A DNA stretch of 64,000 nt from Chelonoidis abingdonii (GCF_003597395.2 NC_133770.1:26355647-26419646); one strand, 5' to 3'; numbered from the stretch's first letter, positions 11,638-22,445 are shown. The notes: generated by a model from the sequence alone, not told the origin. A program made the numbers and translations.

Positions 11638-11812
11638 ATCATAGAATATCAGGGATGGAAGGGACTGCAGGAGATCATCTAGTCCAGCCACCTGCTCAAA
11701 GCAGGACCACTCCCCAGATGGATTTTTATCCTAGTTTCTTAAATGGCCCCCTTAAGGATTGAACTCACAACCCTGGGTTTAGCAGGCTAATGCTCAAGCC
11801 ACTGAGCAATCA
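11638..11812 (-). repeat. tRNA-derived SINE of turtle Cry type, minus strand
   Basis: On the minus strand the head reads GCTCAGTGGCTTGAGCATT (a box-A-like start), and TTGTGAGTTCAATCC resembles a box B. A short body follows, ending in a CR1-like tail seen on the plus strand as ATCATAGAATATCAGGGATGG and TCATCTAGTCCAGCC. A tRNA-like head joined to a CR1-like tail is the design of the Cry SINEs of cryptodiran turtles, which borrow CR1 machinery. It is close to full length. The family name is from memory; the two-part structure is visible. Confidence 0.75.
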
Positions 11813-11974
11813 TCTGTTCTTGCAAGTCTGGCTTTGATTATGTGGAGTCCTTCAGTTTCTGCTGTTTCTATTTGAGACTCCTGACCTGTCAACCACAAAA
11901 TGTATGAAATCAATCAAGTCTCTTATACATTTAGGTTTCCCACCATTTCAAATTCACAAACAGAATGTGGTTGG

Positions 11975-12497
11975 TGCAACAGCTGCTGGAAAACTGTCCA
12001 GTTATGGTACCCACAATTTAAGAAGGAGGTTGATAAATTGAAGAGGCTTCAAAGAAGAGCCACGAGCATAAATGAAGGATTAAAAATCATGCTCTATAGT
12101 GATAGACTCAAAGAGCTCAAAATGTTTAGCTTAACAAAGAGAAGGTTGAGGAGAGACTTAAAGTATCTACATGGGGAACCAATATTTAGTAATGGGCTCT
12201 TCAATCTGTCAGAGATCTAATCGCTGGAAGTTGAAGTTAGACAAATTCAGACAGGAAATAATGTGTAATTGTTTAACAGGAAGAGTAATTAACCTCTGGA
12301 ACAATTTATCAATGGTCATGATGGATTATCCATCATTGATAATTTTTAAATCAAGATTAGATGTTTTTCTAAAAGATACGCTCTAAAGAATATTTGGAGG
12401 AAGTTCTACGGCCATTGTTAACCAGAGGTCAGATAGGATGAGCACAGAGGACCCTTCTGGCCTTGGAATATATAAATATATGAGTCTATGAATGTTA
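11975..12497 (+). repeat. CR1 LINE 3' end, plus strand
   Basis: Plus-strand codons read like the CR1 ORF2 C-terminus: a KRLQRRAT-type segment, SDRLKELKMFSLTKRRLRRD, and then VINLWNNLS in another frame. The tail CTTCTGGCCTTGGAATATAT closes it. The same subfamily forms the element at 58376-60532. Frameshifts make it non-functional. Confidence 0.8.
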
Positions 12498-12924
12498 ATC
12501 TAGCACAACTTTAGATCTTGGTTATAATTCCCCTCCACACACACCTCAATATGTATGAAATTGTAATTACTAATTTTGAAAGAGACCAAAGGTAGGAGTT
12601 GCCGTTTCCCAAACTATATGGGGATTGTAGTATGAACAGCCTTGTTTACCCTATACTTAGCAGTTTATGTTATGTTATTGGCACTAGTCCATCATACACA
12701 GGAACACGAGCCAAGAGGTATCCTCACAAGGGTCAAATTAACTTACGTGCAAAGGTCTGTGCACCACTTTGGCCCAACTTAAGGCCTTAAGGCTTATGTG
12801 GTGCATAGGCCTGTGCCAACTCTGTGCCTTAAGGTGAATTTTTCAGAGGACAATAAGCATCCTGAAACATGGTTTAGAGTGCTAAGTACTGATTACATAA
12901 TAGAAATTGCATATCCAGTCTGCA

Positions 12925-13272
12925 GGAAGTGGGGATTGAGAGAAGAAACGACAAGAATGATCAAGGGCCTGGAAGAACTCTCTATGAAGAGAGATTGAAT
13001 AGATTGGGATTGTTTTCCTTAGAATGGAGATATAATAAAAGTATATACAATAAATAATGCTATAGACAAGGTAGAACAGGAACTTCTGTTATCCCTATTT
13101 CATAACAAGGGGACATTCAGTGGAATTAAAACGGGGAAAAATTGAAAACCAATAAAGGAAAATACTTCTTCATACAACAGGTGGTTATCCTGTGGAGCTC
13201 ATTGGACAGAAAATCATGACCCAAGAATTTAACAAATTGAAAAAGGGATTGGCTATGGATATGGTTCTAAAG
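12925..13272 (+). repeat. old CR1 LINE, first half, plus strand
   Basis: Degenerate plus-strand CR1 3' sequence (AGATTGAATAGATTGGGATTG, then AACCAATAAAGGAAAATACTTC) runs up to a younger minus-strand CR1 that begins at 13273. It resumes after that insertion at about 14725. Confidence 0.65.
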
Positions 13273-13288
13273 CATAGATTCATAGATT

Positions 13289-13654
13289 CTAGGACTGGAA
13301 GGGAACTCGAGAGGTCATCAAGTCCAGTCTCCTGCCCTCATGGCAGGACCAAATACTGTCTAGACCACGCCCGGATAGACATTTATCTAACCTACTTTTA
13401 AATATCTCCAGAGATGGAGATTCCACAACCTTCCTAGGCAATTTATTCCAGTGTTTAACCACCCTGACAGTTAGGAATTTTTTCCTAATGTCCAAACTAA
13501 AGCTTCCTTGCTGCAGTTTAAGCCCATTGCTTCTTGTTCTATCCTTAAAGGCTAAGGTGAACAAGTTTTCTCCCTCCTCCTGATGACACTCTTTTAGATA
13601 CCTGAAAACTGCTACCATGTCCCCTCTCAGTTTTCTCTTTTCCAAACTAAACAA
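13289..13654 (-). pseudogene. CR1 ORF2 C-terminal fragment
   Basis: A frame of about 121 codons on the minus strand. It starts in a FSLEKRKLRGDMVAVFRYLK segment, continues with TRSNGLKLQQG and RVVKHWNKLPRKVVESPSLE, and ends as SRLDKCLSG-type sequence before running into the UTR. These phrases belong to the region after the reverse-transcriptase thumb of CR1 ORF2. The upstream frame is shifted (see 13700-13915), so no functional protein is made. Confidence 0.8.
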
Positions 13655-13699
13655 ACCAGTTCTTTCAGCCTTCCTTCATAGGTCATGTTCTCTAGACCT

Positions 13700-13915
13700 T
13701 TAATCATTCTGTTTGCTCTTCTCTGGACCCTTCCAATTTCTCCACATCTTTCTTGAAATTCGGTGCCCAGAACTGATACAATACTCCAGTTGAGGCCTAA
13801 CCAGTGCAGAGTAGAGCGGAAGAATGACTTCTCGTGTCTTGCTCACAACATATCTGTTAATGCATCCCAGAATCACATTTGCTTTTTTTGCAATAGCATC
13901 ACACTGTGGTCCCAC
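13700..13915 (-). pseudogene. CR1 ORF2 thumb-region fragment
   Basis: About 71 minus-strand codons with [20 protein letters not shown] and [16 protein letters not shown], the stretch following the RT palm in CR1. It is out of frame with the 13289-13654 segment, showing at least one frameshift between them. Confidence 0.75.
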
Positions 13916-14724
13916 TATAGTTTGTGGTCCACTATAACCCCTAGATAACTTTCTGCCATACTCCTTCCTAGACAGTCTCTCCCATTTTATATGTGTGAAA
14001 CTGATTTTTCCTTCCTAAGTGGAGCACTTTGCATTTGTCTTTGTTAACCTTCATCCTGTTTACCTCAGACCATTTTTCCAATTTGTCAGATCATTTTGAA
14101 TTATATCTGTCCTCCAAAGCTTGTGCAATCCCTCCCAGTTTGGTATCATCTGCAATTATAAGAGTAATTTCTATGCCAATATCTAAGTCATTGATGAAGA
14201 TATTGAACAGAGCTGGTCCCAAAGCAACCCCTGCGGAACCCCACTTGTTATATCTTTCCAGCAGGATTGGGAACCATTAAACTACTCTCTGAGTACGGTT
14301 ATCCAGCCAGTTATGCATCCACTTTATAGTAGCCCCATATAAATTGTATTTGCCTAGTTTATCAATAAGAATATCATGCGAGACGTATCAAATGCCTTAC
14401 TAAAGTCTAGGTAGACCACATCCACCACTTCTCCCTTATTCACAAGACTCGTTGTCCTATCAAAGAAAGCTATCAGATTGGTTTGACCCGATTTGTTCTT
14501 TACAAATCCATGCTAACTATTCCCTATCACCTTACACCTTCCAAGTGTTTGCAGATGATTTCCTTAATTACTTGCCTCCATTATCTTCCCTGACTCAGAA
14601 GTTAAACTAACTGGTCTGTAGTTTCCTAGGTTGTTTTTATTTCCCTTTTTATAGATGGGCATTATATTGCCCTTTCCAGTCTTCTGGAATCTCTCCCGTC
14701 CCCCATGATTTTCCATTTCATAAT

Positions 14725-14945
14725 TAACGACAAGAACAATTCAGGCAGGGATATTAAACCTTGTACTTTGGAGCTTAAGCCAATCTCTAACTATCAGAGA
14801 TCAGGATGAGATTAGTGTGGAGGGCATATCTGCCTACTTCAGGGCTCTTACATGTTCCTCTGAAGCATCTGATACTGAGTACTGTCAAGGACAGGATACT
14901 GGATTAGATGATATAACAGTTCCTATATTCCAGTGGAAGAGTGGG
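14725..14945 (+). repeat. old CR1 LINE, second half, plus strand
   Basis: The sequence continues the 12925-13272 CR1 after the younger insertion: CAGGCAGGGATATTAAACC, TAAGCCAATCTCTAACTATC and finally CAGGATACTGGATTAGATGA, the usual CR1 3'-UTR order. It ends in unique DNA. Confidence 0.65.
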
Positions 14946-16236
14946 TGTGCCTTCATTCTATTATTCATAGTGGAACACGGGCATTGGTTTGCTATCCATT
15001 AGATGAATCAGGATATTTTTTTTAAATTTGAAACCATTGTGTCAGACAGTGTAAGCAGTGATAGTTTTACAAATTTACATTCGGCACTCCGCTTGTTTTA
15101 AGGAGGTAAAGAGCTGTAGACTTAGTTTAATAATCACTCATAAAGGTGAATTAGTAATCCTCATGTCCAAATATTTTCCATGGAAAGTCTGCAAATCCAT
15201 AAGATGTTTACCGATGAAGTATAATTCTATTAAAAGGATGAATTAATACAAAAAATGGGTCAAGATCGCAAATCATTAGTAGGCTGTTTGGGAGATTGAA
15301 ACTACAGGTCCCTACAGAACATTTTAAACTGATTTGTATTTACTGTACAGTGGAAGTTCTGAATTTTCTTCTTGGATTTCTCACTCTACATATAATGATT
15401 TTTATCACTCCAAGTGGGTTCCATTGAGCTAATCCCTTGGAATACAGCATTTCACATAGATGAGGTAGGTGCTAATTGGTGCATTTCAAGAGGATGTTCA
15501 CCTTCTCATCCTCCACACAGCAGGTGGTAGAGTGAGATGAAAAGAGAGCCTAGGGCTATGGGGACATGTGTTGAGATGCTGGTGTTGTTGAGTATTTCAA
15601 TTTGGAGGTGCTGTGATAAGGAGACACATAGAATCTTAAGAGCTTAAACTCAGGTGTTGGTGGCTAATAAGCTTTTCAGGTAATAAGTTTCACAGCTAAT
15701 AAGATTTTCAGCTGATATGTAATATTCTATTAATAATTTCAAACTTTTTAAAGGCAGCAGGTCAATTTTTTTGGTTCAAAGGGTTTTTTGGGGGCAAAAA
15801 CAGCTTTTTCATAAAAAAGAATTTCTGTGGGAAATGTTTCTTTATGAATTATGATTTTTTCTTATATTCTTGTCAAAAAACTAAAAACTAAAATTCTTTT
15901 CATATTTTGATTGCCAAAAATTGAAAAAGTTTGTGTGTAAAATATCCATTTTGGGCAACGGAAAATGTTATTCCAACATCCAAAATTTCAGATTTCACAC
16001 ACAATTTTTCAGTTTTTGGTTGCTAAATGAACATTTTTCATTGTTTTTAAAGAGAAAAACCAGGTTTAGACATGGAAACATTTCAAGACTAACTCTAAAC
16101 TTTAATTCTGTATTCTCTCCTCCATTGTGGAGATTTCCTCTGGAATACCATGATGCAGTTGGTTCACCCATTTCTCAGAGAATTTGCACAGGGCCAATGG
16201 CAGCGTGGTTCCAAAAGGACCTAGCGAAAGAAAACT
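14946..16236. other. unique or very old repeat DNA
   Basis: No gene or RNA. From about 15740 to 16060 there are T- and A-rich words (TTTTTGGTTCAAAGGGTTTT, AATTTTTCAGTTTTTGG) suggestive of an old, unclassified interspersed repeat. A 116-codon open frame at 15921-16271 crosses into the adjacent MITE and has no domain. Confidence 0.35.
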
Positions 16237-16348
16237 CAGGCCAAGTCTATGCTACAAACTTACTTCGGTGAACCTAGGTTGCTCGGGGTGTGAAAAATCC
16301 ACGTCCCGAGTGACAATAGTTATATCAACCTAACCCTCTACAGACAGT
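16237..16348. mobile_element. MITE, left part
   Basis: Left end AGGCCAAGTCTATGCTA, then CGGGGTGTGAAAAATCCACG. It is interrupted at 16348/16349 by a hAT insertion and resumes at 16808. Its ends resemble those of the small MITE at 8339-8534. Confidence 0.7.
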
Positions 16349-16807
16349 CAGGGCCGGTGCAACCATTTAGGCGAACACGCGGTTGCCTAGGGTGCCAAGA
16401 TTTGGGGCGCCAAAAAGTGGTGCCCCCCCCAATTTTTTTAAATGGTTGCAGCCGCTGCTGCTGGAGGGGCTGAGCTGCGCAGCAGCAGCTGCCTGCTGCC
16501 AGCAGCCCAAGATGTCCCCCAGGTCAGGGCACCGCCGGTCAGTGCGCCCCTGAGGTCAGTGCGCCGCCGCTGCAGCCCGGCAGCCCAGGGCGCCCCCTGC
16601 CCCCAGGGTCAGCGAGCCGCCACCGGGCACCCGCAGCCCAGGGTGCCCCCCCCCGGGGTCAGGGAGCCGCCACCGCAGCCCGGCAGCCCAGGGCGCCCCA
16701 CCCCCTGGGGTCAGGGAGCCGCGGCTCCACCGGAGCCGCAAGACCTGCGCGCTGGGCGGAGAAATGTCCCGGCATCTCGGGCGCCAGAAACCCTAGCGCC
16801 GGTCCTG
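16349..16807. mobile_element. non-autonomous hAT element with CpG-rich tandem core
   Basis: Terminal inverted repeats are CAGGGCCGGTGCAACC and TAGCGCCGGTCCTG. The flanks CAGACAGT (16341-16348) and CAGACTGT (16808-16815) are an 8-bp duplication with one change. The core from about 16445 to 16760 is extremely GC- and CpG-rich and holds about three units of a 50-53-bp tandem repeat, each carrying CAGCCCAGGG (16581, 16634, 16684) followed by a GGGTCAG(G/C)GAGCCGC phrase. Apparent open frames on both strands come from this composition. It is not a CpG-island promoter in the ordinary sense. Confidence 0.85.
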
Positions 16808-16959
16808 CAGACTGTGCTGTTGACGGAAGAGCTTCTTCTGTCAACCTAGCTACTGACTCTTGTGGCAGTGGATTAACCCATTAGCATAGTAGCATCTTCA
16901 CTTAAACTCTACAGCAGCACAATGGCATTGGTGCAGCATTTTAAGTGTAGACCTGCCCT
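16808..16959. mobile_element. MITE, right part
   Basis: It resumes with CTGTTGACGGAAGAGCTTCT, continues through CTCTACAGCAGCAC, and ends TTAAGTGTAGACCTGCCCT, an imperfect inverted repeat of the left end at 16237. Together with 16237-16348 it forms one MITE of roughly 260 bases. Confidence 0.7.
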
Positions 16960-18582
16960 CCGTGAACTGAAGAGAGACCAGAATCTGGCCAGAATCTGTT
17001 TGGGTCTGCATGATCTTCACCTTTTATCGTCACTATCTGCAGGTTTCCTTGATCAGTCACATCCCCTTTCTCCTCCTCCTTATGCCAAACTTCTCCCTGC
17101 CTATGCAAGGGAAAACTGTATCTTTAACGCATTGGAGATCTGGGTGCATGTCTTTGTCTCTTGCAAGTGTTTCTACGGGATGGCACAGAGACACTCCCAG
17201 GCACTAAAATTGTATCTGCTACTGCAGTTCCCTTTTATTTCTTGCTGTCTGCTGGGATTTATTGCACCAGTTACCATAACAAAAATAGGAATGATGGGTG
17301 AAAATATATTACAGATTTTTTTTTTGGCCTGTCACACTTCCAGACGTCCCCTTTAGATACTCGCCAGTGCAGAGTATGCACACCTCCACTATTTCCCTAA
17401 CTTTCCGTAAAGTGTCTGTAAGTAGAGGGAGTGATAAATAGTATTATGCAAATTAGAGTCACTGTACTTGACTTCTGTAAAATATGTCTTCCCTGTAAAG
17501 AGCACTTCTGAAATAAAAGAAGGAAAAACCCGAGGGATCATATTGTACCTTTACAGTGCTATTCAGCCTACAGTGTGTTTATTGTTAGTGTTGAAGGATT
17601 TTCTTAACCACACTTTTTGGAACTTCACTAATTGACATGGTTTCAAATATTGTTTACATGAAACATTCATTACAGAAATTTACAACAAAATGACGATCAG
17701 GGTGATTAAATAATAATTATAATAATTCGTACTCATTTGGGCCCAAATTACTTAGGCGTGGCCTAATTTTAAGCATGTAGGAAATCCCATTGTCTTCAAA
17801 AGGGCTACTCATATGCTTAAAGTTAAGCACTGAGCTGAACTGGGCCACTGCATCCTCAATGGAACTAGTTCAAAGTGAATTTCAAGCATTAATTTCACTG
17901 CAAAACATTCCTGTGAGATGGAATTACCTCCATTTTATAAACGAGGAAAGTAAGGCACAAAGGGGATCGGTGTGCAAATTTTCAAACATGGTCTGTAAGT
18001 TTGCATGTCTTTGTTTTTGTTTCTCCAGCTTGAATCCTTTGGGACTAAGGGGCATATTTTTTAAGGTATTTAGGCATCGATAGATGCAGATAGGCAGCTA
18101 TGGGGATTTTCAAAAGTACAGAGGCATCTAATTCTCAATTAAATTTAATGCCTTAATGACAAGCCCATTCGTTCTCTGTCAGTTCAGTCACAGCTGCCAT
18201 ATCTGTAATGAAGGATTGAGATTCATTTCCTCCCTTAATTCTGATGCAATTGAAGATGTTTTAAAATGATCATGTGAAATATTCATCTCTTTTTTTAAAC
18301 CCTTCTTGAGGCCAAGCACAAGAGTGTCTCTGTATTAAAGATTGTCCTTCTCCCAAATGACCTCAATCTTCACCTAAACATTCTAGGGAGATTGCAATAT
18401 ATATGGCTTGTTTTCACCTTTTCCTGTTACTGTGGCAAATAGGGCAGCCCCATAAAGTACATGTGATTGGCATGACTTTTACGCACTGGCTCACCAGGCC
18501 TGAGGTTCTTGGTTTGAAATTGAAGTTATCTTTCTCCTAGGTGGATTGTCAGCCACAGCTAACAAGCCCCACCTACCTGGTA
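16960..18582. other. mostly unique DNA, with a MIR remnant
   Basis: No gene seen. At 17895-17970 a degenerate MIR piece on the minus strand is suggested by GGAATTACCTCCATTTTATA and AAAGTAAGGCACAAAGG. Around 17800-17845 lies a diffuse CATATGCTTAAAGTTAAGC repeat that recurs near 51840 and 57400. Confidence 0.4.
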
Positions 18583-18715
18583 GAGGCACAGAGAAGTGAA
18601 GTGACTTAACCAAGGTCACCCAGCAGGTCAATAGCAGAGTCAAGACTAGAACCAAGGTCTCCTGGGTTCCAGTCCCAGGTCTGCATCTCTGTACCCTATT
18701 GCCTCCCCTGAAGAT
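18583..18715 (-). repeat. MIR-type SINE, minus strand
   Basis: AGAGGCACAGAGAAGTGAAG, TGACTTAACCAAGGTCACCC and AACCAAGGTCTCCTGGGTTC are the reverse complement of the MIR head and core. Only the head half is kept. Confidence 0.7.
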
Positions 18716-19033
18716 AGCATGTATTTATTTACTTACTCACTCACTCTGTCTCGCTGTCTTGCTTTGTCACTCCCTTTCCCACCCTCCAACCCCCTTATTT
18801 CTGGCCATCCATGAAGCCATATAAACATTTTCCTTCATTGACAGCACTTTCCTGCCTTTCCCTCAAGTGAACAAAGAACAGTTTTCATAAAAATATGGAA
18901 CAGCATGTCAAGGCCTTTCCAGATCAAATTGCTTTTTATTGTTTATTGTAGTGCTGGCACTAAACATTAAAAAGGTTGTAGAGCAGTTTTTAAAGTAGGA
19001 GATGGGGGAAAGCCGACTGCTGCAGAGGAGCAT

Positions 19034-19672
19034 GTGGATCAGACACAGACTTCTCTTAGGGGAAAGTCTGATGGTACAGAATCTCCAGGTTATAGTCAGG
19101 AGCAGAGGATGGAAGAGGACAATGTAAGGGCCAGATCAGATGATAAACAGTCACATAAAAAAAAATCGGGCACATCAGAAAAGAGCAGACAAATAAACAG
19201 AGACACATTTTTAAAGTGCTTGTACACATATGCTAGAAGTCTAAATAATAAGATGGGTGAACTAGAGTGCCTTGTGGTAAAGAAGCATATTGATATAATA
19301 GGCATCACAGAAACCTGGTGGACTGAGAGCAATCAATGGGACACAATCGTTCTGGGGTACAAAATATATTGGAAGGATAGAACAGGTCATGCAGGGGAAG
19401 GAGTGGCCCTATATGTGAAAGAAAATGTAGATTCAAATGAAGTAAACATCTTAAGTGAATCCACATGTTCCATAGAATCTCTCTGGATAGAAATGTCATG
19501 CTCTAATAAAAATATAACATTAGGGATCTATTATCGATCACCTGATCAGGACAGTAATAGTGATGATGAAATGCTAAGGGAAATTAAAGAGGCTATCAAA
19601 ATTAAGAACCCAATAATAGTTGGGGATTTCAATTATCCCCATATTGACTGGGAACATTTCACTTCAGGATGA
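19034..19672 (+). pseudogene. CR1 ORF2 endonuclease domain fragment
   Basis: A 212-codon frame that reads as the apurinic-like endonuclease of a CR1-clade LINE, the enzyme that nicks target DNA before reverse transcription. After about 55 polar residues comes LKCLYTYARSLNNKMGEL, where the usual catalytic Asn of a TNARS motif is Tyr. ITETWW with the metal-binding Glu follows, then HAGEGVALYVKE, GIYYRSPD and VGDFNYPHIDW with the Asp/Asn pair. The frame stops at a TGA at 19670-19672, before the last endonuclease motif and all of the reverse transcriptase. The reading probably began upstream, since no good ATG lies at the left edge. It is non-functional but the best-preserved LINE coding sequence here. 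Confidence 0.85.
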
Positions 19673-21004
19673 AATTGCAGAGGATACAAATTTCTTAATA
19701 CTTTAAATACTGCTTCAAGAGCGTGGTTACGGGAACAGCCACAAGGAGAGACAACTCTAGATTTAATCCTGAGAGGAGCACAGAGTGGTCCAAGAGGTAC
19801 ACGTATGCAGGACCACTTGGAATATGTGCATAATATTAACATGTTACTATCCCTGTTTTGGGCGAAGAACATCTCAAACAGCCTACCCGTGGCATTAATT
19901 TCAAAAGGACGGGAACATACAAACTGAGGGGGTTATAAACAAAAGTTAAAAGAGTCAGTGATAAAGTGAACCTGCAAGCTGCATGGGTGCTTTTTTAAGA
20001 CCACATAATGGAGGCCCAACTTCAATGTTTTCCCGCCAAATTAAGAAATACAGTGTAAAAACCAAAAAAGAGCCACCGTGGGCTTAACAACCCATGGTAA
20101 AGAAGCAATGAGAGATAAAAAGACTTCCTTTAAAAGTGGAAGTCACTATCTAGTGAGTTAAATAGCAGGAGGAGCATACACTGCCAAATAAGTGTAGAGT
20201 GGAATAAGAAAAGCCAAGGGAGTTGTAGAACGGCTAGCAAAAACTCTAGAGGGTAATAACAAAAATGTTTTTAAGTACATCAGAAGCAGGAAGCCTGCTA
20301 AACAACCGTGGGCCCTGAAGGATTGAAATCCAAAAAGGAGAGCTTAAGACAATAAAGTCACTGCAGAGAAACTAACGGATTCTTTGCTTCAATCTTCATG
20401 TCTGAGGATGTTAGGGAGATTCCCAAACTGAGCTGGTTTGTACGGTGCAAATCTAGGAACTGTCACAGATTGAAGTGTCATTTAGAGGAGTTTTTGGATT
20501 AATGATTTAAACTCAACATTAACATGCACGGGACCCGATGGCATTCACCCAAGAGTTCTGAACGAACTCTAATGTAAAGTTACTGAACTATTACTAGTGT
20601 TGTAACCTGTCCTTTTAATCGGCTTCGGGTACCCAAACTTGAAGTTAGCTAATGTAATTGCCATATTTTAAAAAGGCTCTAGAGGTGATCCTGGCAATTA
20701 CAGACCGGTAGTCTAACGTCGAAGTTACCCGCGGCAAATTAGTCCGAAACAATTATTAAAGTAAATTGTGCGACACATCAGAATAACATAAAACTGTTGA
20801 GCAATGTCACATGGTTCTGTAAAGGAATTGTGTCTTACAATCTATTAGATTCTTTGAAGCGGTCAACAAACATGTAGACAAGGAGGATCCAGTGGACATA
20901 GTGTACTTGAGATTTCCAGAAAGTCTTGACAAGGCCCTCACAAAAGTTCTCACGAAATTAAGCTGTCATGGATAAAAGGGAAGGTCCTTTCATGGATTGA
21001 GAAC

Positions 21005-21190
21005 GTGGTTAAAAGACAGGGAACAAAGGTAGGAATTAATGGTAAATTCTCAGAATGGAGAGGGGTAACTAGTGTGTTCCCAAAGGGTCAGTCCTGGCCA
21101 ATCCTATTCAATTTATTCATAAATGATCTGGAGAAAGGGGTAAACAGTGAGTGGCAAAAGTTTGCAGATGATACTAAACTGCTCAAGTAA
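21005..21190 (+). pseudogene. CR1 ORF2 reverse transcriptase palm fragment
   Basis: A frame of about 61 codons with FSEWRGVTSVFPKGQSW, LFNLFINDLEKG and KFADDTKLL. The catalytic FADD is intact, but the GVPQGS-type motif is spoiled (VFPKGQS) by small indels, and a stop follows directly. It belongs to the 18985-22118 element. Confidence 0.8.
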
Positions 21191-22349
21191 AGACCAAGCA
21201 GATGGGAAGAACTTCAAAAAGATCTCACAAAACTAAGTGACTGGGCAACAAAATGGCCAATGAAATTTAATGTGGATAAATGATAAAGTAATGACATTGG
21301 AAAAAATAACCCTAACTTAACTACAATATGATGGGGGCAAATTTACGCTACAACGAGTCAGAAAAAGATCTTGGAGTCATCGTGGATAGTTCTCTGAAGA
21401 TGTCCACGCAGTGCGCAGAGGCGGTCAAAAAAAGCAAACGGGACGTTAGGAATCATTAAAAAGGGGATAGAGATAAGACTGAGAAATATTATTGCCCTCG
21501 TATAATCCATGGTACGCCCACATCTCGAATACTATGTACAGATGTGTCTCCTCACCTCAAAAAGATTTTCTAGTGCTAGAAAAGTTTTCAAAAAGGGCAC
21601 TAAAATGATTAGGAGTGGAGGGTCCCTATGAGAGAAATAAGAAGTAGTCTCTGCAGCTTGGAAAGAGAGAGACTAAGGGAGAATGATAGATGGCTATAAT
21701 AATCAGAGTGTGTGAGAAAGTGGCATAGGAAACGTAATTACTTATCCACATAACAAAGAACAGGGTCACAAATGAATAATAGTAGCAGGGTGAAAATAAT
21801 AAAAGGAGTCTTCGCAGCGCACAGTCAACTTGTGGAACTCCTTACCTGAGGAGGTTGTGAAGGCTAGGACTATAACAGTGTTTAAAAGAGAACTGGATAA
21901 ATTCATGGTGGTGAAGTCCATAAATGGTTACTAGCCAGGATTGGTAAAGAATGTTCGTCAGAGGATGGAGATGACTAGCAGGAGAGAGATCACTTGAACA
22001 TTCCCTGTTAGGTTCACTCCCTCTGGGGAACCTGGCATTGGCCACTGTAGGTAGACAGATACTGGGCTAGATGTACCTTTGGTCTGACCCGGTACAGCTG
22101 TTCTTATGTCCTTATGTTTTGATAAATAATCACTATATAGAAACACCCTATAGTAACAGCCACAGAGCCAATTGAAAATGTAGGGAAAAAATCTGCATAA
22201 ATGTAAAAAATGTGATAGAAAATTATTTGCATTGAATTTTAGGTTTTTTAAAACCACCTTGTCACCTTTTTAATACCTGGGATCGTTTCCCAGAGACTGA
22301 ATCAGTAGGAGCCTTATTATAGACAAGCCAGTTGTGCTGCAGTCAGTTG

Positions 22350-22445
22350 CCTAACACTTTCCATTATAAGACCCTGTTTTCTGTTGCTTATAATTTTACC
22401 AGACTTCAGTCTTTTGGGTTGAAATTTTCGACAACAGATGTCTGC
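22350..22445 (+). repeat. unclassified interspersed repeat fragment
   Basis: CATTATAAGACCCTGTTTTC, TGTTGCTTATAATTTTACC and GGGTTGAAATTTTCG match the start of the longer copy at 29065-29660 in the same order. The fragment is cut off by a hAT tip at 22446. The family class is not known to me. Confidence 0.6.

Larger units (their letters stand above)
13273..14724 (-). repeat. CR1 LINE, minus strand, about 1.45 kb
   Basis: A 5'-truncated CR1 whose 3' end appears on the plus strand as CATAGATTCATAGATTC. It contains the whole C-terminal part of ORF2, the RT region and the end of the palm, in several frames. It resembles the split element at 2981-5380 but is less broken. It sits inside an older plus-strand CR1, so it inserted later. 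Confidence 0.9.
18985..22118 (+). repeat. CR1 LINE (GTTCTTAT-tail type), plus strand, 3.1 kb
   Basis: The longest LINE in the window. It opens in the spacer before ORF2, carries an endonuclease ORF (19034-19672), then a broken reverse transcriptase with FADDTKLL at 21161-21184, and a 3' UTR ending GGGCTAGATGTACC, GGTCTGACCCGG, GTTCTTATGTCCTTATG. A second copy (46966-49044) matches from about 20060 onward. From about 19670 to 21960 small insertions and deletions are very frequent, while the 3' UTR is clean. Confidence 0.9.

Noticed and set aside
16442..16849. 135-codon plus-strand frame and CpG-island-like patch suggesting a promoter
   Set aside because: The patch is exactly confined to a hAT element with target-site duplications, and the frame spans its tandem repeat.
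18720..18840. Pyrimidine-rich CACTCACTCTGTCTCGCTGTC stretch as a microsatellite
   Set aside because: Units are irregular; only a compositional bias.
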